NCBI GenBank assembly: GCA_002409625.1
Contig: DHNY01000003.1
Span: forward strand, 192,703 to 256,702
Length of the DNA stretch: 64,000 nt
Direction: 5' to 3'
Source: Anaerolineaceae bacterium UBA5404
GTDB taxonomy: Bacteria; Chloroflexota; Anaerolineae; Anaerolineales; Anaerolineaceae
A model generated the notes under the pieces. That model was given only the letters and a program-made list of their open reading frames with translations, did no database searches and was not told where the DNA came from. Positions 16,406 through 25,477 of this stretch are shown here, piece after piece. Each line of letters opens with the position of its first letter. Position 1 is the first letter of the stretch. The position numbers were made by a program, and so were the translations under genes.

Positions 16406-17413
16406 TTAGCGTTTGGCTGCCAAGACCATCAATTGAGCTTTCATTTCTGACGCGCTGCTAAAACCGCCTTCGAGGGCTTTTTCGAGAAATGCCATTTCAT
16501 CTTTATTCAAACGGTTTTGCACGTCAAAAGAGTACTGAGCCTTATATTGGATTGGCGAGTTTGCAATGTCTTCGGGGCGATTACCGCCGACCACAGCCGC
16601 GCCTGGCGCCTGTTGTCCGGTAAAAAGATGGTGTAGGGCACGCGCGCTAAATTGCAAAAGGTCGTCTCGGATGATTTCAGGTGCCATTTCATCACCCATC
16701 CAGCGACCAATATTCCAATCCAGGATAATAACTTTTTGGCGGGTTTCGTTCCAATAGTAATGTAAAAGTTTATGATCGAGAAAAACAGCGCCTTGGGCAT
16801 GCGCTTTCTCGAGGATTTCACAAATTTGAATGGCGATATCCAAAACTTGTTTCATGCTCAGGTTTTGGATGAAGTTGCCACGCGTGTAGCCGGCATCGCA
16901 GAGCATGTAGAGGTTATCTTCCCAGCGACGTTCAAGAATGAGGAATGGTAACCATCCATCTTGAACGCGTTCATCAAATTGTTGGAGGATGTCATCCACT
17001 TCGTTTGGTTCAAAGATAGCTAAAGTGCCTTTGATGTTCTGCCCTCCACCTTGAAGTTCGAGCACCTTGGATGTTGGTGCAAGCTCTTCTGGCCAGCTTG
17101 TCCCCGGTGCGGGTTTAAGATAGCCACCAAGCAACATGGGTGTGATGGCGTCCATGTCTTTTAGCTGACTCAAAATTTTGAATTCTTCACGAAAAAGGGG
17201 CATCGCGTAGGCGATTTTGTCATGTCGCATCACTTTGAAGGCGGGGTTTTGACGCCAGGGTAATGGTTTGGTAGCATGTTTTAACAGGAAAACACGCGCG
17301 CTGGAGCCTGCCGCTTCGGGTACTGCTACGTCGCGGTGTCCAACGCTAAACCATGTGTCTAAAGCTTCAGCCAGGTAATAGCTGGTGTTTGAATCAAGTA
17401 TTTCTTCGCGCAA
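16406..17413 (-). CDS. Atypical protein-kinase-like protein (DxKxxH...DWN)
   Basis: 335 residues. Kinase-fold landmarks can be found: a Lys in AFKVMR near residue 60, AHAQGAVFLDHKLLHYYW near 205-220 in the place of the catalytic loop, and VIILDWN near 230 in the place of DFG. The Mg-binding Asn of HRDxKxxN is His and DFG is DWN, the same changes as in the larger kinase just upstream. No good Gly-rich loop is seen, so it could be a pseudokinase, or active by a variant mechanism. It lies 23 bp after the big kinase gene and 28 bp before the TPR/SH3 gene, all on one strand. Confidence 0.6.
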   Translation of the reverse strand: MREEILDSNTSYYLAEALDTWFSVGHRDVAVPEAAGSSARVFLLKHATKPLPWRQNPAFKVMRHDKIAYAMPLFREEFKILSQLKDMDAITPMLLGGYLKPAPGTSWPEELAPTSKVLELQGGGQNIKGTLAIFEPNEVDDILQQFDERVQDGWLPFLILERRWEDNLYMLCDAGYTRGNFIQNLSMKQVLDIAIQICEILEKAHAQGAVFLDHKLLHYYWNETRQKVIILDWNIGRWMGDEMAPEIIRDDLLQFSARALHHLFTGQQAPGAAVVGGNRPEDIANSPIQYKAQYSFDVQNRLNKDEMAFLEKALEGGFSSASEMKAQLMVLAAKR

Positions 17414-17436
17414 TTTATTCCTCTAGAATGGTTATT

Positions 17437-20328
17437 TTACCATCTTTGCTCATCTGGCACTTTAAAGAAGTCTGTATCGCGTCTTAAGAGTTCATCCAAC
17501 CAGGGTAAAAGTGGGTGGATGCTCTCAATGGACTGGATATTTTCACGTATTTGATGCACATTGCCTTGCTGGATGAGGTCAAGATATTGTTGTCGCCAAT
17601 GGCGGTAAAGGTTAAAGTCACGACTGGGTGGCAAAATTAAATCATTTAAGCTGACCAGTGTAAACATCATTTCGCCCGCGCTGTTGAGCGCTAAGCGGGT
17701 GCGTGCCATACCAGGATTGTTTAGCACGTCCAATCCTCTGGCAACCGCTTGCAACTGACGCATAATCAGCAAGAGCGTTTGATTGATTTCACTTAAGTTG
17801 CCCTGGTGGACCATGGCCAACCAGCGGTTTGTGTCAAGGTTACTGTTTTCGAGGCTCTGCCAAAAGGCGTAAAACTGATTTTGAGCCTGGCTAACATGGC
17901 TGATCATATCTGCCAGATTTTCAGGGAATATGCCTTGGTTTTCAATCGATTTCCAGGCTTGATGAAGCTTTGAAAGATGGCGAAGGCAATGAATAAGATC
18001 AGGATAAGGTGATTGCTTGGGTTCAAGGTTTTGGAAGGAATCCCATTCCTTTTGCTTAATTCTGCCAAGCGTAGGCAAAATGAGGTCTTGCCATTGCTTC
18101 CCAGCCAAAACAATGGCTTCAATTTGTGTCCATTTTTGTTGGGTTTGGGGCACTTTATGACGCAATCCAAGCGAGCGAGTTTGGGTGCTTTGTCGCCAAT
18201 CATGGATGAACTTTAGCACAAGCAAGGCTTCTTGAACGCGGGGCTGGTCTGGTGGAGGAAAGTCTGAGAGGTCCGGGGCTTGCCATTGCGTTGTCTGGAG
18301 TAACCATGCCTGTTGAAATTTTTCGTTCAGACTGGCATATAGAAAAGCGTAATTTGGGAGGTTTAGCTTGACTTTTTCGAGCTCTTCCTGAGCGTTATTC
18401 TTGTTTGCCAGCGCTTTGTGGAAGTTTGTGAGGGCAGTTTCCTGGCTTTCGTTTAATTGAGCCAGAGGACTTGTGGGTGTTTGGAATTCGAGCCTTAGCC
18501 CAGTGTATTCTGACCAGGTGAGGGGCATGCCAATTTGTTTGAGTTGCGCACGCATTTCTTGGAGGTCCTGGCAGTTTTTGAAAGATGTCGTCGCACTGTA
18601 CATCGCGGTTAGCCAACCAGGTGTGCCAAGCTTATGGTAGGCGGAAGGTAATGTATTAATCAGGTAATCGCCAAATTGGTTTAAAGTTTGTTCACCTTGA
18701 GGTCCGGTTTTGAGCTCTTCAACCCATTCACCTGTTTTGTGGATTTCATTATCCAAGTCGTGTAGGTAATCCAGGTTGGGGTCGAGCATAAAGAGCTCAC
18801 GGAGGAGTTTTTGGGCTTGCTCCAGTTCAGCGTTTGCCCAGGCACGATAGACCTCCCTGATTTTTCCCAAAAGCTTGGTAAAGCCAAGTTGAATGTTGGG
18901 TGGGATTGAAAGTCCCATGGCGGTGAGTTGACTAAGCAGTTCACGGGTTTTAAGGAGGGATTCACCCAAAGCTTCATTTGGTGCCAGAACAGACCAATTT
19001 TCCAGATTGGCGTTAAGCTGGGTTTGGATGATATTTAGTTGCGATAAAAGCTTGGGGCTTAGGCTGTTTTCTTGAGAAAGACGAGAGATGTTTCGCCCGA
19101 GATCTTTTTGGATGGGCACTAAGCTGTCGGGCAAAATAATGGGGCCAGGCGTTGATAAATCAAACAAATTGCGCATAGACATCAGGATGTTCTTGGCGTC
19201 TTCTGGCTTGAAATGTTTTTCAAAATTGCGTTTAAATACCCAAATCGCATCAGACCACTGCTCGTTCAATGTGGTTGAAATGAGCTCGTGCAGTTCATCA
19301 TGCGCATGAGCTTGCAAGGCTTTGAAAAAGTAAATTGCCAGCTGCCATTTTGGATCGAGGGGCAGGTTTTCTTCCAGGATTTGACAGAGTTTATAGCCTG
19401 ATTCAGCGTCATTCTTTTCCAAAAAGCTTAACCAAAGCTTTCTGGCTATGGCAAGGACTTTTTCATCTTCAACTTTTACGCCTAAGCGCTCCAAAGCCTT
19501 TTTTAGATCCAAAACGGTGTTTATGCTGGCGATGTCATCAGCAGATTGGAGGTATTTATCAAAGAGGAGCTGATATTCCAGTACCCGCATGGCGAGGTGG
19601 TTTTCGAGATATTCAACGCGCATTTGGAGGTGGAAAGTGTCCAGATCATTTAAGCCTTTTGCAGATAAAGGCCAGCCCAGATCTTGAATTAATTCAGGAG
19701 ATATTTGAACCAGCAGTTGTCGACCTTCATCAATGAGCTGTTGAAAGTCCATTGCAGGATTTACTTTATCTGGCGCTGCTTCTGGATCAAAACGCAAACC
19801 GTTACCCCAGTCGATAAAAGACATTTTGTTTTGGGCTTCATCCCAAAAGATATGGTCCATCTTGACGTCATTCCACACAATGCCTTTGGCGTGAACCTGG
19901 CGTAAGAGCTGAAAAGCAGCCGCTAAAACCTTTAGCGTGAGCACTTGAGAGAAGGCAGATTGCCCTAGGCGCAATTGGTCCAAAAGGTGGTTAATGGACA
20001 CACCAGAGACTTCCTCACTGATGATAAACAGCCCGCTGGTGCCAGAGGTACCCTCAATGCTTTTGTCTATCAAAAGAGGGGTGTGCACGAGGATGTTATT
20101 GCGGGTGCTGTCGATGCCATCCAAATCTGCCAGGATTTGCCCTTCGGTCTCGATTTGGTTGGCTTGGCGCATGATGGTACCGCCGGAAACATTTTGTACC
20201 GGACGTTTGAGCACAGCACGTTGTTTGGTGGTTTCTGCTTCAACACGCCAAACTTCGCCAGCATCACCGCTGCCAATTTTTTCGATGAGAAGCCAGTTTT
20301 GGTTCTCAGCGCGGATACTTTTTGCCAT
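17437..20328 (-). CDS. Large atypical Ser/Thr protein kinase with long helical C-terminal region
   Basis: 963 residues. Kinase domain ~10-260: loop GSGDAGEVW, Lys41 in AVLKRP, Glu-bearing helix, catalytic loop VWNDVKMDHIFW (Asp near 152) and FIDWGN in place of DFG. The remaining ~700 residues are Leu/Gln-rich helices without a match I recognise, possibly TPR/ARM-like. I chose ATG 20328: it begins just before the kinase fold and lies six bases after a TATAAT, whereas the longest ORF would start 33 codons earlier, within and upstream of the promoter. It heads a kinase - kinase - TPR/SH3 - folC - lon gene set. Confidence 0.75.
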   Translation of the reverse strand: MAKSIRAENQNWLLIEKIGSGDAGEVWRVEAETTKQRAVLKRPVQNVSGGTIMRQANQIETEGQILADLDGIDSTRNNILVHTPLLIDKSIEGTSGTSGLFIISEEVSGVSINHLLDQLRLGQSAFSQVLTLKVLAAAFQLLRQVHAKGIVWNDVKMDHIFWDEAQNKMSFIDWGNGLRFDPEAAPDKVNPAMDFQQLIDEGRQLLVQISPELIQDLGWPLSAKGLNDLDTFHLQMRVEYLENHLAMRVLEYQLLFDKYLQSADDIASINTVLDLKKALERLGVKVEDEKVLAIARKLWLSFLEKNDAESGYKLCQILEENLPLDPKWQLAIYFFKALQAHAHDELHELISTTLNEQWSDAIWVFKRNFEKHFKPEDAKNILMSMRNLFDLSTPGPIILPDSLVPIQKDLGRNISRLSQENSLSPKLLSQLNIIQTQLNANLENWSVLAPNEALGESLLKTRELLSQLTAMGLSIPPNIQLGFTKLLGKIREVYRAWANAELEQAQKLLRELFMLDPNLDYLHDLDNEIHKTGEWVEELKTGPQGEQTLNQFGDYLINTLPSAYHKLGTPGWLTAMYSATTSFKNCQDLQEMRAQLKQIGMPLTWSEYTGLRLEFQTPTSPLAQLNESQETALTNFHKALANKNNAQEELEKVKLNLPNYAFLYASLNEKFQQAWLLQTTQWQAPDLSDFPPPDQPRVQEALLVLKFIHDWRQSTQTRSLGLRHKVPQTQQKWTQIEAIVLAGKQWQDLILPTLGRIKQKEWDSFQNLEPKQSPYPDLIHCLRHLSKLHQAWKSIENQGIFPENLADMISHVSQAQNQFYAFWQSLENSNLDTNRWLAMVHQGNLSEINQTLLLIMRQLQAVARGLDVLNNPGMARTRLALNSAGEMMFTLVSLNDLILPPSRDFNLYRHWRQQYLDLIQQGNVHQIRENIQSIESIHPLLPWLDELLRRDTDFFKVPDEQRW

Positions 20329-20334
20329 GCCTTG

Positions 20335-20363
20335 ATTATAAAGGAGCTTGCGATGTGGGTAAA
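20335..20363 (-). promoter_or_regulatory. Promoter of the large-kinase operon, leaderless arrangement
   Basis: Minus strand: -35 TTTACC at 20358-20363, a 17-bp spacer, and -10 TATAAT at 20335-20340. Six bases then separate it from the ATG at 20328. The predicted transcription start coincides with the ATG. Confidence 0.7.
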
Positions 20364-20463
20364 ATGCAAAATATCGCTTTTGATGGAGGCTCATGATCTG
20401 ATCGAACTGGCACAAAAACCACGCCAAATTCCCTCAAAAAACCTTTATTGTGGGGCAATTCAC

Positions 20464-20492
20464 TTGACCGAAATGGCAATGAAGGCTATGAT
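20464..20492 (+). promoter_or_regulatory. serC promoter
   Basis: -35 TTGACC at 20464-20469, a 17-bp spacer, and -10 TATGAT at 20487-20492, divergent from the kinase promoter. It leaves a leader of about 80 nt with AAGGAG before the ATG. Confidence 0.75.
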
Positions 20493-20578
20493 TTTAGCAG
20501 GCCGACTTACTTAGATTTAAGCAGGTTTTGTTCGTGCGCCTGAAGATAACAAGCAAACCAAAAAGGAGATTACCTAAT

Positions 20579-21667
20579 ATGAAATACGATCGAATTTATA
20601 ACTTCTCAGCCGGACCCAGCATGTTGCCAGAGTCTGTTCTTGAAGAAGCCCGCGATGAGATGATGAACTATCGTGGTACAGGCGAAAGCGTCATTGAGAT
20701 GAGCCACCGCAGCAAAGCCTTCCAAGCTATTCATGATGAGGCTAAAGCCGATTTGCGCGATTTGATGAATATTCCTGAGAACTATGAGGTTCTCTTCATC
20801 CAAGGTGGCGCGACCCTGCAATTCTCTATGATCCCCATGAACCTGATGAAAAACGGTGTCTTTGATTACATCGTTACTGGTAGCTGGTCAAGCAAAGCTT
20901 CCAAGGAAGCTGCCCGCTTTGGTAAAGTCAACGTGATTGCTTCAAGCAAGGACCGCAACTTTAGCTATATTCCCGATGTAACTGATCTGCCCATCAGCCC
21001 AGACGCTGACTACGTGCACATCTGCGAAAACGAAACCATTCACGGTACCACCTACCAAACTCTGCCCAACACCAAAGGCAAAATCCTGGTTTCTGACCAA
21101 AGCTCCATGTACCTCAGCAAACCCGTCAATGTTTCTGACTACGGTTTGATTTATGGTGGCGTTCAAAAGAACGTTGGTCCTGCTGGTATGGCGATTGTGA
21201 TTATCCGCAAAGACCTGATCCGCGATGATGTGGATGCCAGTGTGCCCATTTACATGCGCTATGACACCCACGCAGATGCCGATTCCATGTACAACACTCC
21301 CAATACCTTTGCCATTTACATGTGCGGTAAGGTCTTCAAGTATCTGAAGAGCCTGGGTGGTTTGGAAGCTGTTCACAAGAACAACGTCGAAAAGGCTCAA
21401 CCTCTGTATGACTTCCTCGATCAGAGCAAGATGTTCAAGGGTACTGTGGATAAGAAAGACCGCAGCCTGATGAACGTGCCCTTCGTGACCGAAAGCCCTG
21501 AACTGGATGCAGAAGTTGTGGCTGGCACCAAAGCTGCTGGTTTTGACAACCTCAAGGGTCACCGCTCAGTTGGTGGTCTGCGCGCTTCCATCTACAATGC
21601 TATGCCCAAAGAAGGCGTTTTGGCATTGGTTGAATTCCTCAAGGACTTCGAAGCCAAACACGGCTAA
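20579..21667 (+). CDS. serC: Phosphoserine aminotransferase
   Basis: PLP enzyme converting 3-phosphohydroxypyruvate and glutamate to phosphoserine (serine synthesis; it also acts in the B6 route in some bacteria). It starts MKYDRIYNFSAGPSMLPESVLEEA, with MSHRSKAF (phosphate-binding His-Arg), FIQGGATLQFSMIPMNLM, and the PLP-Lys region LIYGGVQKNVGPAGM. The C-terminal GHRSVGGLRASIYNA is diagnostic. 362 residues. I chose ATG 20579 because AAGGAG precedes it; a longer in-frame start at 20528 adds residues foreign to the family. It is a single-gene unit closed by a terminator. Confidence 0.96.
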   Translation: MKYDRIYNFSAGPSMLPESVLEEARDEMMNYRGTGESVIEMSHRSKAFQAIHDEAKADLRDLMNIPENYEVLFIQGGATLQFSMIPMNLMKNGVFDYIVTGSWSSKASKEAARFGKVNVIASSKDRNFSYIPDVTDLPISPDADYVHICENETIHGTTYQTLPNTKGKILVSDQSSMYLSKPVNVSDYGLIYGGVQKNVGPAGMAIVIIRKDLIRDDVDASVPIYMRYDTHADADSMYNTPNTFAIYMCGKVFKYLKSLGGLEAVHKNNVEKAQPLYDFLDQSKMFKGTVDKKDRSLMNVPFVTESPELDAEVVAGTKAAGFDNLKGHRSVGGLRASIYNAMPKEGVLALVEFLKDFEAKHG

Positions 21668-21687
21668 GATTTGTACTTTGCAACAAG

Positions 21688-21717
21688 AAGAGGCTGGCAC
21701 GTGTCAGCCTCTTTTTT
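21688..21717 (+). terminator. serC terminator
   Basis: Nine-base arms AAGAGGCTG / CAGCCTCTT around GCACGTGT, followed by T6. Confidence 0.9.
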
Positions 21718-21763
21718 ATAAACTTATTTTTTAAAGTTTTCGATTTTTTTAATTACAAGGTTT

Positions 21764-22447
21764 TTAAGGCAAAGAATATCTGTGCTTTTGGTAGACCTCA
21801 AATGGATCCTGGTTTTCATAAACAATCGCGTTTAATGCCTTGCCATAATCCAATAGCATGGAAACTGTTGTTGTCACTATTGTTTCAATTTCTGCTATAG
21901 TTGGCAACCCAGTCTCAACTAAGTGCGTAGATCTGGTTTTGATCTCGCCATCCATGTAATTCAAAATCAGAAAAGCATAGAAGCTATCAAAATTTACCAG
22001 TGTTGTAAATATTGCAACTTTGTCTCGAGATTTTTCTGGAATGTTCCAGCCCACAGGCGTGAGACTTACACTCACTAAATCATTATAGAGAAAAATGGTG
22101 CAAAAGAGATCCCCAGAAGAATAACCACCTTGGTAGTAAAGAAGGAAAGCCTCATAATCAGGGTCATATTCGTAATCTAGTTTTTCCCGATCTAAATATT
22201 GTTTAACAATGTCTTTTAGGCTTTGAATGACGGCATCAGCATCTTTAGGTTTCTCCTCAGCCGTTGATAACATGTAATAACCATCTTGACTGTGTGGTGC
22301 TGGATTTATGTTTAAAGGTAAACTTTTGCTTGGAATCGAAGCGTATTGGTTTGTTAATGGCTTTGCCGAGACGCCCGGCAAAAAACTGTGGCTTGAATGA
22401 ACCAAGAGGAGCAGAAGGACTAAAAGAATTATTTTTTGTTTTTTCAT
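21764..22447 (-). CDS. Secreted YbjN-like protein
   Basis: 227 residues. The N-terminal signal peptide has a long Leu/Ile/Val core (IILLVLLLLLVHSS) and a likely signal-peptidase I site after GVSA. The mature part (~85-225) looks like a YbjN/T3SS-chaperone-like alpha-beta domain: NIPEKSRDKVAIFTTLVNFDSFYAFLILNYMDGEIKTRSTHLVE. It is a paralogue of the neighbouring interrupted lipoprotein gene, sharing the P-E-x-S-R-D and TH-V-E blocks. The CGGAGAA site lies before the ATG. Downstream of that gene by 96 bp, so probably co-transcribed. Family assignment is by pattern only; function unknown. Confidence 0.7.
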   Translation of the reverse strand: MKKQKIILLVLLLLLVHSSHSFLPGVSAKPLTNQYASIPSKSLPLNINPAPHSQDGYYMLSTAEEKPKDADAVIQSLKDIVKQYLDREKLDYEYDPDYEAFLLYYQGGYSSGDLFCTIFLYNDLVSVSLTPVGWNIPEKSRDKVAIFTTLVNFDSFYAFLILNYMDGEIKTRSTHLVETGLPTIAEIETIVTTTVSMLLDYGKALNAIVYENQDPFEVYQKHRYSLP

Positions 22448-22543
22448 TTCTATTCTCCGAAATTAATGACTAAAGGTTTTGTAGGTTTAGAGAACCTTAT
22501 TTGGTTTGGACAACCGGTGTGACACTTTTTTTAGCATGCCATG

Positions 22544-22990
22544 CTAATCTGATCCATTTAAGTAAGCTTCATAAGGATCCAAATCATTAAGAGCGATGCC
22601 TTTTAAGTTTTCACTATGTCTTTCAAGGATATACATGGCTTCGTGAAGTAATACATCGAAGTCTTCTTCTGAAGGAATGGCTTGTTCCACGACATGAGTG
22701 GTCCTTACAAAGATGTCACCTGTTTCATAGTCCATTACCAAGAAACCATAATAGTTGTCATTGTTGGCCAATGCTGTGTAATAAGCCATTTGATCGCGGC
22801 TTGACTCAGGGACAGTGAAGTCATGCGGATATGCCGAAATCGTTACCATGTCATAGTAAAGCCTGACGAAGACATCGACGTCTTCAAAACCTTCTTCCAT
22901 TGTGAAACTGAGATAAAAACCAACGTTTTTATCGTCAAAATTAAAATTGTAACCCCAGGATTCAAGATGGTTCTCAAGGGTGTCTTTCAA
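22544..22990 (-). CDS. YbjN-like domain, downstream part of an interrupted lipoprotein gene
   Basis: 148 codons from a TTG; the same reading frame runs unbroken upstream to a TAG at 23009-23011. Across that stop lies the signal-peptide/linker fragment in the identical frame. Homology to the paralogue at 21764-22447 continues upstream of the TTG (RVRTLKD matching VIQSLKD), so the true domain begins at or before the stop, and this TTG is not a natural start. VPESSRDQMAYYTALANNDNYYGFLVMDYETG is the core. The gene itself ends with TAG, so TAG is a functional terminator here. Confidence 0.6.
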   Translation of the reverse strand: MKDTLENHLESWGYNFNFDDKNVGFYLSFTMEEGFEDVDVFVRLYYDMVTISAYPHDFTVPESSRDQMAYYTALANNDNYYGFLVMDYETGDIFVRTTHVVEQAIPSEEDFDVLLHEAMYILERHSENLKGIALNDLDPYEAYLNGSD

Positions 22991-23008
22991 GGTTCGAACA
23001 CGTTCTCT

Positions 23009-23305
23009 CTAGCCTACCGGGTCTTCTTCCACATTTTCCAGGTAAGAAAGAGGGTCCTTGGGTGTTTCTGGCGTGGCTGGATCTTCTGTGGGTTCCACGG
23101 TTGGGTCCTCTGGAATTTCTGTTGGCTCTGGCTCACTTGGCGCCTCTGTCTGAGTCGGCTTTATGACTTCTTCGGTAGCGTCAGGCATGTCAGTTGGATC
23201 TGTCTCTAAGATTGGTTTCGTTGGGGTGGGTGCAGGCTTAATACTGCATGCTGTCATTGCGAGAATGACAAAAAACAGGAAAGTCGATTTAACTATTTTA
23301 TTCAT
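23009..23305 (-). CDS. Lipoprotein signal and Pro/Glu/Thr-rich linker, upstream part of the interrupted YbjN lipoprotein
   Basis: 98 codons ending in an in-frame TAG. MNKIVKSTFLFFVILAMTAC is a lipoprotein signal with lipobox LAMTAC, followed by a disordered PTP/EPTE linker up to SYLENVEEDPVG. The stop falls exactly between linker and folded domain. If translated alone it would yield a lipid-anchored tail with no domain; read through, it gives a ~253-residue lipoprotein. GGAG precedes the ATG. Either a recent nonsense mutation or a recoding site. Confidence 0.6.
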   Translation of the reverse strand: MNKIVKSTFLFFVILAMTACSIKPAPTPTKPILETDPTDMPDATEEVIKPTQTEAPSEPEPTEIPEDPTVEPTEDPATPETPKDPLSYLENVEEDPVG

Positions 23306-23539
23306 GATTTGTTCTCCGACAATTGCATCAATTTGTAAAAAGTTGAGATTTAATTATTATAATTTTTATTTTAAATAATATAATCTTTGTACATGCTTCT
23401 GTGGCTGTTGAGCGCTATTTTAGTGACTGTTTTGTGGAATCAGCCATAAAGTTGAGCGCATTCACAAATGTTCACCTATTTAGGGTAAACTCGGCTAAAA
23501 TCCATTGGGTTATTGAAAACATTTTCGATTGGAGATTGT
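23306..23539. other. Divergent intergenic region between the YbjN lipoprotein and the first M64 gene
   Basis: Very A+T-rich at 23340-23390, as expected for divergent promoters. No gene is seen. A TTG at 23513 could extend the M64 leader, but GGAG supports the ATG at 23540. Confidence 0.5.
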
Positions 23540-23722
23540 ATGCTCAGAAACAAAATTAAAACAACGTTCACCACTATTCTTGCCTTAGTTGTTTTCCTGG
23601 CTTTAGGCTCTTTTGATGCTTCTGCGAAAGCAGTACCTGTCAATTCGAACGATAGCTGGTATTTGGTCTGTCAAGTGGAAGAAAGCGGAGAAGTGACGAT
23701 CCTTTCCCAAAAAATCGTTTAA
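23540..23722 (+). CDS. Signal-peptide fragment of the first M64-like protease, ends in in-frame TAA
   Basis: 60 codons: MLRNKIKTTFTTILALVVFL begins a Sec signal peptide with a probable cut after DASA. The mature start, SWYLVCQVEESGEVTILSQKIV, is then followed by TAA at 23720-23722. The very next codon in the same frame is the ATG of the protease body. The second M64 gene aligns across this point with Glu (LSQMQVELAAPL), so the TAA replaces a sense codon. GGAG precedes the ATG. Confidence 0.7.
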   Translation: MLRNKIKTTFTTILALVVFLALGSFDASAKAVPVNSNDSWYLVCQVEESGEVTILSQKIV

Positions 23723-25396
23723 ATGCAAGCACCCTTAGACTCCTTGAGTGAAACCATGCTTCAAGAACAACTTGAAACAGCGGACCGCCTTAGCACAGCT
23801 TGGACGGTGCGTTTGGTGGATCACACAGGCAAGGTTGTTTTTAGCACGGTTGAATGGTTAGCGAACGATATCCGCGCGGATGTGGCTTCTGTGATGCCGG
23901 GCGAAGAGATGAAAGGTATCTTCTTCCAACCCAGCGAGCAGGGATTTGTGGTGCGTGTGCCTTATCTGCCAAACACACGCTTGCAATTGCGTAAAACCAA
24001 TAGCGAAACTGTTTCTGAGTTTGATTTAGCGTTGGTGGGTAAAACAGTGCCTGAGATTGAAATTCCTGTGGGCTCAAAAATCAGCATGATGGGAGAAAAT
24101 GGTCCGGCGAGCAACCGTGCGGATGTTTTACTCATGGGTGATGGCTTTACTCAAGCTCAGGAAGCCAGTTTTAGAAACTATGCTACCCAGCTAGAAACCG
24201 CGTTGTATCAGATTACACCTTTGACTGAGTACGCCAATTACTTTAATACCATTCATTTGTTTACCCCATCCCAAGAAAGTGGTGCTGATCATCCCGTTTA
24301 TGACCCCAGTTGTCCAGGCATTGATAACCCCAATTGTTGCCGAGATCCTCAGATGCAAAACGACGATTCGAATGGTCAGATGAGCAATACCGCTTTTCAT
24401 GCCCGGTATTGCGCTTATCACATGCACCGGGCATTGGTGGTGCACAACCAAAGTGTTTTTAATGCCGCAGCGGCTTATCCGGATTGGGACACGATTATTG
24501 TGATTGTAAATGACGGGACCTATGGAGGAACAGGCGGTCAGGTTTCGGTTATTTCGAGGCATCCTAATGGCATGGCTTCGGTTGCTCAACATGAACTTGG
24601 TCATACTTTTGGCAAGTTGGCGGATGAGTACAGTAACCCTTATCCTGGTTTTCCGACCTGTTCAGATACTGGCGGTAACAATCCTTGTGAAGCGAATGTG
24701 ACCAATGTCAATATCCGCAATAACATCAAATGGAAACACTGGATTGATGCTAGCACGTCTATTCCAACCCCACCTCAAAGTCAGGGTCCTGATTTTGTGG
24801 GTTTATTTGAAGGCGCGCGTTATTTTTCAACCGGCATGTACCGTCCAGGAAGGTTTTGTTTGATGCAAAGCATAGGTTATCCATTCTGCAAGGTTCCAAG
24901 TGAGGCATTGGTATTGCGATTCTACCGGGGTGGTTGGGGAACACCGGCTACAGGTATCAAACAAATTGAGCCGGGAAGTGCCGTACCTGAGGAATCGGTT
25001 ATTAATTTAGAGCATCCTGCCACGCAAACTTTTTCTGTGGATGTTTTACAACCGATAGGTGGGCCAGCGTCAGAAATTCAGTGGTTTGATGGCTTGTTGC
25101 CCATTCCTGGTGCGACCAGTGCGACTTTAAGCTATGAGACCAGTGCGGATCAACTTGGAAGCCATACGATTCGGGTCGTTGTCAAAGATAAGACCTGGCT
25201 TGTGCATGAGGATGTGGTTGGAAACTATTTGACCAGTCAGCATAGCTGGACCGTTAATGTCACCGGAGAAGAACCAACACCTACGCCAACCGCGACTCAA
25301 ACACCCACACCTTCACCCACACCTTCACCAACACCAACCCAAGCACCTGTTGAGAGGCATTATCTTTACATCCCAATGGTTTTCACCAAAGAATAA
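23723..25396 (+). CDS. M64-like (IgA peptidase family) metalloprotease body, PT linker and C-terminal motif
   Basis: 557 codons in frame with the preceding signal-peptide fragment. N-terminal beta domain, then DVLLMGDGFT, and the zinc site HELGHTFGKLADEY (HExxH plus LADEY), typical of peptidase M64. The C-terminal half has a CLMQS..GYPFCKVPSEALVLRFYRGGWGTP block and an Ig-like domain, then a (T/S)P-rich linker and the terminal YLYIPMVF. If translation starts at this ATG the enzyme has no export signal and would remain cytosolic, so either the gene is broken or the stop is bypassed. The active site is fully intact, so decay, if any, is recent. Confidence 0.8.
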   Translation: MQAPLDSLSETMLQEQLETADRLSTAWTVRLVDHTGKVVFSTVEWLANDIRADVASVMPGEEMKGIFFQPSEQGFVVRVPYLPNTRLQLRKTNSETVSEFDLALVGKTVPEIEIPVGSKISMMGENGPASNRADVLLMGDGFTQAQEASFRNYATQLETALYQITPLTEYANYFNTIHLFTPSQESGADHPVYDPSCPGIDNPNCCRDPQMQNDDSNGQMSNTAFHARYCAYHMHRALVVHNQSVFNAAAAYPDWDTIIVIVNDGTYGGTGGQVSVISRHPNGMASVAQHELGHTFGKLADEYSNPYPGFPTCSDTGGNNPCEANVTNVNIRNNIKWKHWIDASTSIPTPPQSQGPDFVGLFEGARYFSTGMYRPGRFCLMQSIGYPFCKVPSEALVLRFYRGGWGTPATGIKQIEPGSAVPEESVINLEHPATQTFSVDVLQPIGGPASEIQWFDGLLPIPGATSATLSYETSADQLGSHTIRVVVKDKTWLVHEDVVGNYLTSQHSWTVNVTGEEPTPTPTATQTPTPSPTPSPTPTQAPVERHYLYIPMVFTKE

Positions 25397-25417
25397 AGCC
25401 TTTGATTGTAGAACAAC

Positions 25418-25447
25418 AAGACCGTAGTCTCACCACTACGGTCTTTT
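25418..25447. terminator. Bidirectional terminator between M64-1 and the ABC transporter
   Basis: Arms AAGACCGTAGT / ACTACGGTCTT around CTCACC, with T-run. Confidence 0.9.
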
Positions 25448-25477
25448 TTAAAGTGTATTTTGATTAGCGAAATGCTT

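Noticed and set aside
19975..20514. 179-codon plus-strand ORF opposite the large kinase
   Set aside because: Antisense shadow crossing the divergent promoter region; composition follows the kinase codons.
22531..22547. TTAGCATGCCATGCTAA palindrome as a terminator of the YbjN lipoprotein gene
   Set aside because: On the minus strand it is followed by A residues, not T, so it is not an intrinsic terminator for that gene.
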